Under the pieces are notes generated by a model, which was given only the letters and a program-made list of their open reading frames with translations, was not told the DNA's origin and did no database searches. 5,764 bases of DNA, taken from NCBI GenBank assembly GCA_030618315.1, contig JAUXDO010000079.1, positions 1 to 5,764 on the forward strand, written 5' to 3'. Shown here in pieces: positions 1-2,734 of this stretch (positions are counted from its first letter, which is position 1; each line of letters begins with the position of its first letter). A program made the translations under genes and the position numbers. Source of the DNA: Candidatus Peregrinibacteria bacterium. Its GTDB lineage: Bacteria; Patescibacteriota; Gracilibacteria; UM-FILTER-43-11.

Positions 1-2
1 CG

Positions 3-20
3 CTGATTAATACTGATTAT
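3..20. repeat. CTGATTA short direct repeat at the 3' side of the GxxExxY gene
   Basis: CTGATTA occurs at 3-9 and again at 14-20, an 11-nt period, and the second copy overlaps the TAA stop of the minus-strand gene. The reverse complement TAATCAG occurs at 476-482 on the other side of that gene, inside a longer AATC array. The gene is therefore bracketed by related short repeats in opposite orientation. The left edge of the window cuts the array, so its true length is unknown. Confidence 0.4.
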
Positions 21-412
21 AGTGGTTCTTTTTTGCTGTTAACCACTCTTTTAAACTGCAAACTTTTAGAGCCAAAATTTATAAGTAATCCTGTCTCTAA
101 AATATATGCTTCAAGATAATTTATTGCCTGCGCCAAATGAGTTTTATCCAATTGAGAAATAGCCTTAAGTTCCACCATAATGCATTCTTCTACTAAAAAA
201 TCCACACGTCTAGTACCAATTTCATTCCCACGATAACTAATATTCATTTCATGCTCACGTGAAAATCCAAGATTCCATTTGGGCATTTCTAATGCTAATG
301 CTCTTTGATAAACTACTTCCTGAAATCCATTACCAAGCTCATTGTGCACTTTCATAGCTGCACCAATTATTTTTTCGGTTATATCCGAATGCTTATACTC
401 GTGTTTAATCAT
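17..412 (-). CDS. GxxExxY family protein (PD-(D/E)XK nuclease-like)
   Basis: This 131-residue protein is a full-length member of the GxxExxY family. The signature G-F-Q-E-V-V-Y is at residues 29-35 (G29, E32, Y35). A PD-(D/E)XK-type core follows, with D71, then E81-L-K83, and a downstream Q95-A-I-N-Y99 that fits the QxxxY element. The conserved C-terminal G-L-L-I-N-F-G stretch is at 108-114. Members are usually about 120-135 residues, so this copy looks intact. The family has a nuclease-like fold, but its biological role is not established as far as I know, and I assign no substrate. No signal peptide or membrane segment is visible, so it should be cytoplasmic. The ATG at 412 is the only good start near the conserved N-terminus; it has no clear Shine-Dalgarno site. 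The gene is monocistronic here and diverges from the exported-protein gene. It is flanked by GATT/AATC repeats. Confidence 0.93.
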   Translation of the reverse strand: MIKHEYKHSDITEKIIGAAMKVHNELGNGFQEVVYQRALALEMPKWNLGFSREHEMNISYRGNEIGTRRVDFLVEECIMVELKAISQLDKTHLAQAINYLEAYILETGLLINFGSKSLQFKRVVNSKKEPL

Positions 413-450
413 TTTTATACTATTAAATTATAAAATAAAATTTTTAATGT

Positions 451-515
451 AATCACAGTAATCCATAAATCAGGGTAATCAGTGTCAGTGAAATCAATTA
501 AATCATATGAAAATC
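451..515. repeat. Degenerate AATC tandem array (GATT on the minus strand)
   Basis: The tetramer AATC starts at 451, 460, 468, 477, 492, 501 and 512, mostly 8-11 nt apart. The flanking bases vary, giving a loose array close to one helical turn in period. It lies in the presumed 5' leader of the GxxExxY gene and mirrors the CTGATTA pair beyond that gene's stop codon. I recall similar degenerate GATT-type arrays beside GxxExxY genes in other genomes, but cannot check this here. Its function is unknown. Confidence 0.5.
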
Positions 516-530
516 AGCGGTTCAGACAAT

Positions 531-559
531 ATAATAGTAAACATTTGTTCACTTGTCAA
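531..559 (-). promoter_or_regulatory. Sigma70-type promoter for the GxxExxY gene
   Basis: Read on the minus strand, TTGACA (559-554) is followed by a 17-nt spacer and TATTAT (536-531). This is a near-consensus pair. Transcription would start near 524 and give a leader of about 110 nt that contains the AATC/GATT array. A closer TATAAT (432-427) also precedes the start codon but lacks a matching -35 box. Confidence 0.55.
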
Positions 560-610
560 TGCACTAGATTTCCCACCCAAAAAACCAGCTTTTAAAAACA
601 CCACAAAACC

Positions 611-639
611 TTGACATCCAGCCATATTTGTGATAGAAT
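611..639 (+). promoter_or_regulatory. Sigma70-type promoter with extended -10, reading toward the exported-protein gene
   Basis: A perfect TTGACA at 611-616 is followed by a 17-nt spacer and TAGAAT at 634-639. TGTGA directly before the -10 box supplies an extended -10 element. Transcription should start near 646. No other gene lies before the start codons at 976/1048, so the product would be a leader of about 330-400 nt for that gene, or a separate small RNA. It is back to back with the minus-strand promoter at 531-559, about 50 bp away. Confidence 0.6.
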
Positions 640-826
640 TCATCTCCTAAACATCGTAGGTCGCTTCCTGCGCACGTCCCGCTTAGCTGGATTATGCTCG
701 TATTCAAGCCATTTTTGGCACTATGAAAAAGCAGTGAAAAGCCTCGTGTTTACGATCATTTACAACTAGTTTTTAGCTAATATTTTATAGGAAAATTTAA
801 ATTTTTTCCTAAATTTTTGTTGTGGC
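640..826 (+). other. Non-coding leader segment, no gene recognised
   Basis: This begins the gene-free stretch of 413-1047. A relatively GC-rich patch (about 655-690) gives way to AT-rich sequence. Small hairpins are visible: GCCA/TGGC at 708-719 around a TTTT loop, CACT/AGTG at 719-736, and AGGAAAA/TTTTCCT at 789-810 around an 8-nt loop, followed by a short T-run at 814-818. ATCGTA (653-658) can pair with TACGAT (751-756) and enclose the first part. Nothing matches a tRNA, rRNA, tmRNA, SRP RNA or riboswitch class I know. The open frames here have no start codon with a ribosome-binding site and no protein-like composition. Confidence 0.4.
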
Positions 827-917
827 AATCTTGTGCCGTATATAGTGTTGTATAATTTATGTTGTATGATTTACGATTAATTTTAATTGTATACAACGCT
901 GTATACGTCACAAGATT
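827..917 (+). repeat. Long imperfect inverted repeat / leader hairpin
   Basis: The 28-nt arms 827-854 and 890-917 match at 25 of 28 positions across a 35-nt loop (855-889). The outer nine base pairs (AATCTTGTG/CACAAGATT) and the inner eight (GTTGTATA/TATACAAC) are perfect. Two of the three differences (843 with 901, 846 with 898) are T opposite G, which are U-G wobbles in a plus-strand RNA; only 836/908 is a true mismatch. The structure lies between the promoter at 611-639 and the start of the exported-protein gene. It could be a leader RNA hairpin, a protein-binding site or a small transposon-like palindrome. No target-site duplication is seen at its ends. Confidence 0.75.
847..874. repeat. 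14-bp tandem direct repeat inside the hairpin
   Basis: GTTGTATAATTTAT (847-860) is followed immediately by GTTGTATGATTTAC (861-874), with 12 of 14 positions identical. The first copy contains a perfect TATAAT (851-856) and the second TATGAT (865-870). These are possible -10 boxes, but neither has a good -35 box at 16-18 nt. The first half of copy one is part of the left arm of the inverted repeat. Confidence 0.45.
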
Positions 918-930
918 TTAAACATTTAAT

Positions 931-960
931 ACCCGGGTGAGAAACCCGATTTTTTCACCC
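931..960 (+). promoter_or_regulatory. Mutually exclusive leader hairpins just before the ribosome-binding site
   Basis: Two overlapping structures are possible. CGGGT (934-938) pairs with ACCCG (944-948) around GAGAA and is followed by a T-rich tract (949-955), which resembles a short intrinsic terminator. Alternatively GGGTGAGAAA (935-944) pairs with TTTTTCACCC (951-960), ten pairs with one U-G wobble and a 6-nt loop. This second form absorbs the U-tract and ends one base before the AAGGAGGG at 961-968. Strands 935-938 and 944 serve both forms, so only one can exist at a time. This is the geometry of an attenuator or translational switch; the trigger is not apparent. Confidence 0.4.
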
Positions 961-1047
961 AAGGAGGGTAAAACAATGGCTACAAGCAAAAAAAATGACA
1001 GAAACAATGGAAATGCAACCCACAACCAACCCAACGGAGGTGACCAA
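961..1047 (+). promoter_or_regulatory. Two strong Shine-Dalgarno sites with in-frame ATGs (976 and 1048)
   Basis: AAGGAGGG (961-968) sits about 8 nt before ATG 976. GGAGGTGA (1036-1043), a perfect match to the 16S anti-SD tail, sits 7 nt (counted from GGAGG) before ATG 1048. The two starts are in the same frame with no stop between them. The 24 codons from 976 encode a polar Asn/Gly/Gln-rich peptide. ATG 1048 begins exactly at a classical signal peptide (Met-Lys-Lys). I take 1048 as the start of the main product and 976 as a longer form or translational leader. Confidence 0.65.
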
Positions 1048-2529
1048 ATGAAGAAGGTCAACAGATTTTATGGTATGTTGGTGGCTCTTTTGGTCACCAT
1101 GGTTTCTATTCTCGCAATCGCGCAGGATAACTTCGAAGACGATTTCGAATTGGAAGATGATTCGACCGAGTCCTATGTGGAAGCTGATGCGGAAGCGGAT
1201 GCGGAAGCTGATATCGAAGCGGATGCGGAAGCTGATGCCGATCTCGGCGACCTGCTCGGCGACGAGGAAGCATCGGATACTGGTGGGTCCAAAAACCCCG
1301 ATCTCTTTAAGATATCCGACGGTATCACTCTGACAAAATTGGTCCAGTATGTTTGCGGTCGTTTTTACACCGTAATCAACAGGGATTACGTTTCGACCGC
1401 AAAAGAGAATGTCCAGTCCCAACTCGGAGATGACTTCGAGAAGGTTGACATTTTCTTCGGTGATATGGGTGTCAACATTCCATTCACCGGTCTCGGCGAA
1501 GATATAGATACGGAGATGGAGTCAGCCATCGTATCCTACGCCAAGGGGCATGGTTGCGAGGGCAACGACAAGCAGTCGGATGACTGTGACGCTCTCTTCT
1601 CCATTCTGAAAGAAGAACACGGCAAAGCCGTCAGTGGAGTCGACAATTCCTATACCAGGAATTCGGCAAAGATGCTGGAAACGGCAAAATTGCTGTACGG
1701 TATCGACAAGATCACTCTCGGTCTTGGCGCCCTGGCAATGGCCACCCCTGGTGTTCCCGAAAATCAGCGTCCATGGGATATCAGCGACTCGGATTTCAAC
1801 GGAGTTCCGATTGATTTCGGCGACATCGAAGAAGGTGACAAAATCGTTACGGACGGTAAGGATGGCCTTACCGGAGGTACCGTCACGGAGAAGACCGATG
1901 ACAGCCTTACCTTTGTCGACGAGGATGGTAATGAGCACACCGTCTCCAAGGATGCCAAGTTCTGGACCTTGGGTAGTGGTAGTTCCGGCGTCGCAAACCT
2001 TCCAGGTTCGGCAATCAGTTTCATTTTGGGCACCAGCGGAATCGCCCTGATAGGCAAGGATATCAAAGGCGCGTGGATGCTAACAGTGGACTTCGACCTC
2101 ATGTGGAGGATAAACACCCACCTCGGCGTCTTCGTCGGGGCTTCAATGATTACTCACGCGTGGGGTACTTCGACCTCCGGGCTCGAGGATACGCTCACCA
2201 GTGGCGCAGACCGCATGTACGGCTACGGCCGAGCGGGTGTCGCGGCAGGTGTCAACATTAACAAGGTATGGCGGTTCGAGGGAACTGCGGCTCTGCTGTT
2301 TAACACCGGTGTCGGTGCGGAGGCGACCATAGGGTTATCGGCTACGCCACACCCCGTGGTCACACTCGGCTTCGGTGCCCGTGGCGGTTTTTATCCCGGT
2401 ACCATTCGCACCGGCTCGCGAGAGTACGGTATCGGTGGCACCACGAACGGCCCCAACCTGCTTAACCGACCAGGACTGGGTGGATTCCTGACCATTGGAA
2501 TCAATCTCCCTATCGGAGAGGAGGAGTAA
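1048..2529 (+). CDS. Exported protein with acidic repeat and beta-barrel-like C-terminus
   Basis: This 493-residue protein (517 from ATG 976) belongs to no family I recognise. Residues 1-25 form a Sec signal peptide: a Lys-Lys start, a hydrophobic core at 9-24 and an A-I-A cleavage site before Q26. Residues 27-76 are very acidic and include five EADA-type repeats (45-64). The middle part has three cysteines (103, 170, 180). Residues 261-305 resemble a small SH3/KOW-like beta unit (GDKI...GGTV...DGNEHTVS). Residues 339-488 alternate polar and hydrophobic residues, with many Gly and aromatics, as in outer-membrane barrels. I infer a surface or outer-membrane protein; the barrel is a judgement from pattern, not homology. 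GC is roughly half, well above its neighbours, with frequent TTC, ATC, GTC and AAC codons, fitting high expression or transfer. The gene is monocistronic, with a long structured leader and a strong terminator. Start 1048 was chosen for the signal peptide and the GGAGGTGA site. Confidence 0.92.
   Translation: MKKVNRFYGMLVALLVTMVSILAIAQDNFEDDFELEDDSTESYVEADAEADAEADIEADAEADADLGDLLGDEEASDTGGSKNPDLFKISDGITLTKLVQYVCGRFYTVINRDYVSTAKENVQSQLGDDFEKVDIFFGDMGVNIPFTGLGEDIDTEMESAIVSYAKGHGCEGNDKQSDDCDALFSILKEEHGKAVSGVDNSYTRNSAKMLETAKLLYGIDKITLGLGALAMATPGVPENQRPWDISDSDFNGVPIDFGDIEEGDKIVTDGKDGLTGGTVTEKTDDSLTFVDEDGNEHTVSKDAKFWTLGSGSSGVANLPGSAISFILGTSGIALIGKDIKGAWMLTVDFDLMWRINTHLGVFVGASMITHAWGTSTSGLEDTLTSGADRMYGYGRAGVAAGVNINKVWRFEGTAALLFNTGVGAEATIGLSATPHPVVTLGFGARGGFYPGTIRTGSREYGIGGTTNGPNLLNRPGLGGFLTIGINLPIGEEE
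1180..1239 (+). repeat. Five 12-bp coding repeats (EADA)
   Basis: Five tandem 12-bp units of the form GAAGCKGATGCG run from 1180 to 1239. GAAGCT and GAAGCG alternate between units, and ATC replaces GCG in the third unit and GCC in the fifth. They encode Glu-Ala-Asp-Ala (Ile in unit three), residues 45-64 of the exported protein. Such units can expand or contract without breaking the frame. Confidence 0.85.
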
Positions 2530-2545
2530 GAAAAACAATGCGTCT

Positions 2546-2568
2546 GTCCCCTCGTTTAACGGGGGGAC
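2546..2568 (+). other. 3' UTR hairpin without U-tract
   Basis: GTCCCCTCGT (2546-2555) pairs with ACGGGGGGAC (2559-2568): ten pairs with one U-G wobble and a TTA loop. It lies 16 nt after the stop codon. It lacks a following T-run, so it is not a complete intrinsic terminator. It may protect the mRNA 3' end or slow polymerase before the real terminator downstream. Confidence 0.6.
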
Positions 2569-2596
2569 GACGAATTAGCTGAAACTAGTTGGAAAG

Positions 2597-2627
2597 CCCC
2601 ACTGCGTTACGCAGTGGGGTCTTTTCT
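2597..2627 (+). terminator. Rho-independent terminator of the exported-protein gene
   Basis: CCCCACTGCG (2597-2606) and CGCAGTGGGG (2610-2619) form a perfect ten-pair stem with a TTA loop, followed by TCTTTTCT. The position, 67 nt after the stop, and the strong GC stem make this the main terminator for the plus-strand gene. Confidence 0.88.
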
Positions 2628-2660
2628 TATACGTGAATTAATATTCAAATATTACAATTA

Positions 2661-2688
2661 GTAGAGACGTGAGATCTCACGTCTCTAC
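2661..2688. repeat. Perfect 28-bp palindrome (REP-like)
   Basis: GTAGAGACGTGAGA (2661-2674) is followed directly by its exact reverse complement TCTCACGTCTCTAC (2675-2688), with no loop base. There is no U-tract, and it lies between two separate terminators, so it is not needed for termination. It resembles the GTAGAGACG-type dispersed palindromes I recall from cyanobacterial and other genomes, which would make it a REP-like mobile repeat. No transposase is present in the window. Confidence 0.75.
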
Positions 2689-2691
2689 ACT

Positions 2692-2720
2692 AAAAAAGCC
2701 ACGCTAAGCGGGGCTTTTTA
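2692..2720. terminator. Bidirectional terminator between convergent genes
   Basis: AAAAAGCC (2693-2700) pairs with GGCTTTTT (2712-2719), and CGC/GCG (2702-2704, 2708-2710) closes a TAA loop, with one internal A-G mismatch. A-runs on the left and T-runs on the right give a U-tract in both directions. It ends 15 nt from the stop codon of the minus-strand 937-aa gene, so it probably terminates that gene and backs up the plus-strand terminator. Confidence 0.8.
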
Positions 2721-2734
2721 TTTAAATTTAATGA

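Noticed and set aside
21..47. AGTGGTT/AACCACT inverted repeat as terminator of the GxxExxY gene
   Set aside because: It lies within the last codons of the gene, has a 13-nt loop and no T-run after it in the direction of transcription.
530..535. Plus-strand TATAAT as a promoter
   Set aside because: No -35 box lies at 16-18 nt upstream, and the site overlaps the better minus-strand promoter.
605..769. Short plus-strand open frame through the leader ending in TAG at 767-769, and a short minus-strand frame opposite it
   Set aside because: The plus frame has no ATG and overlaps the promoter; the minus frame is about 26 codons with no start signal. Neither resembles a known protein.
851..870. TATAAT and TATGAT inside the inverted repeat as the main promoter
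   Set aside because: No convincing -35 hexamer at correct spacing; the complete promoter at 611-639 is stronger. A secondary start here is not excluded.
937..975. GTG at 937 as the start of the exported-protein gene
   Set aside because: It has no ribosome-binding site and lies inside the hairpin at 931-960; two much better in-frame starts follow at 976 and 1048.
413..1047. tRNA, rRNA, tmRNA, CRISPR array or known riboswitch in the gene-free stretch
   Set aside because: No cloverleaf, conserved rRNA core, regular repeat-spacer array or recognisable aptamer core is visible.
955..2117. Open frames on the minus strand and in other plus frames across the exported-protein gene
   Set aside because: They are by-products of its GC-rich, repeat-containing coding sequence; they lack ribosome-binding sites and protein-like composition.
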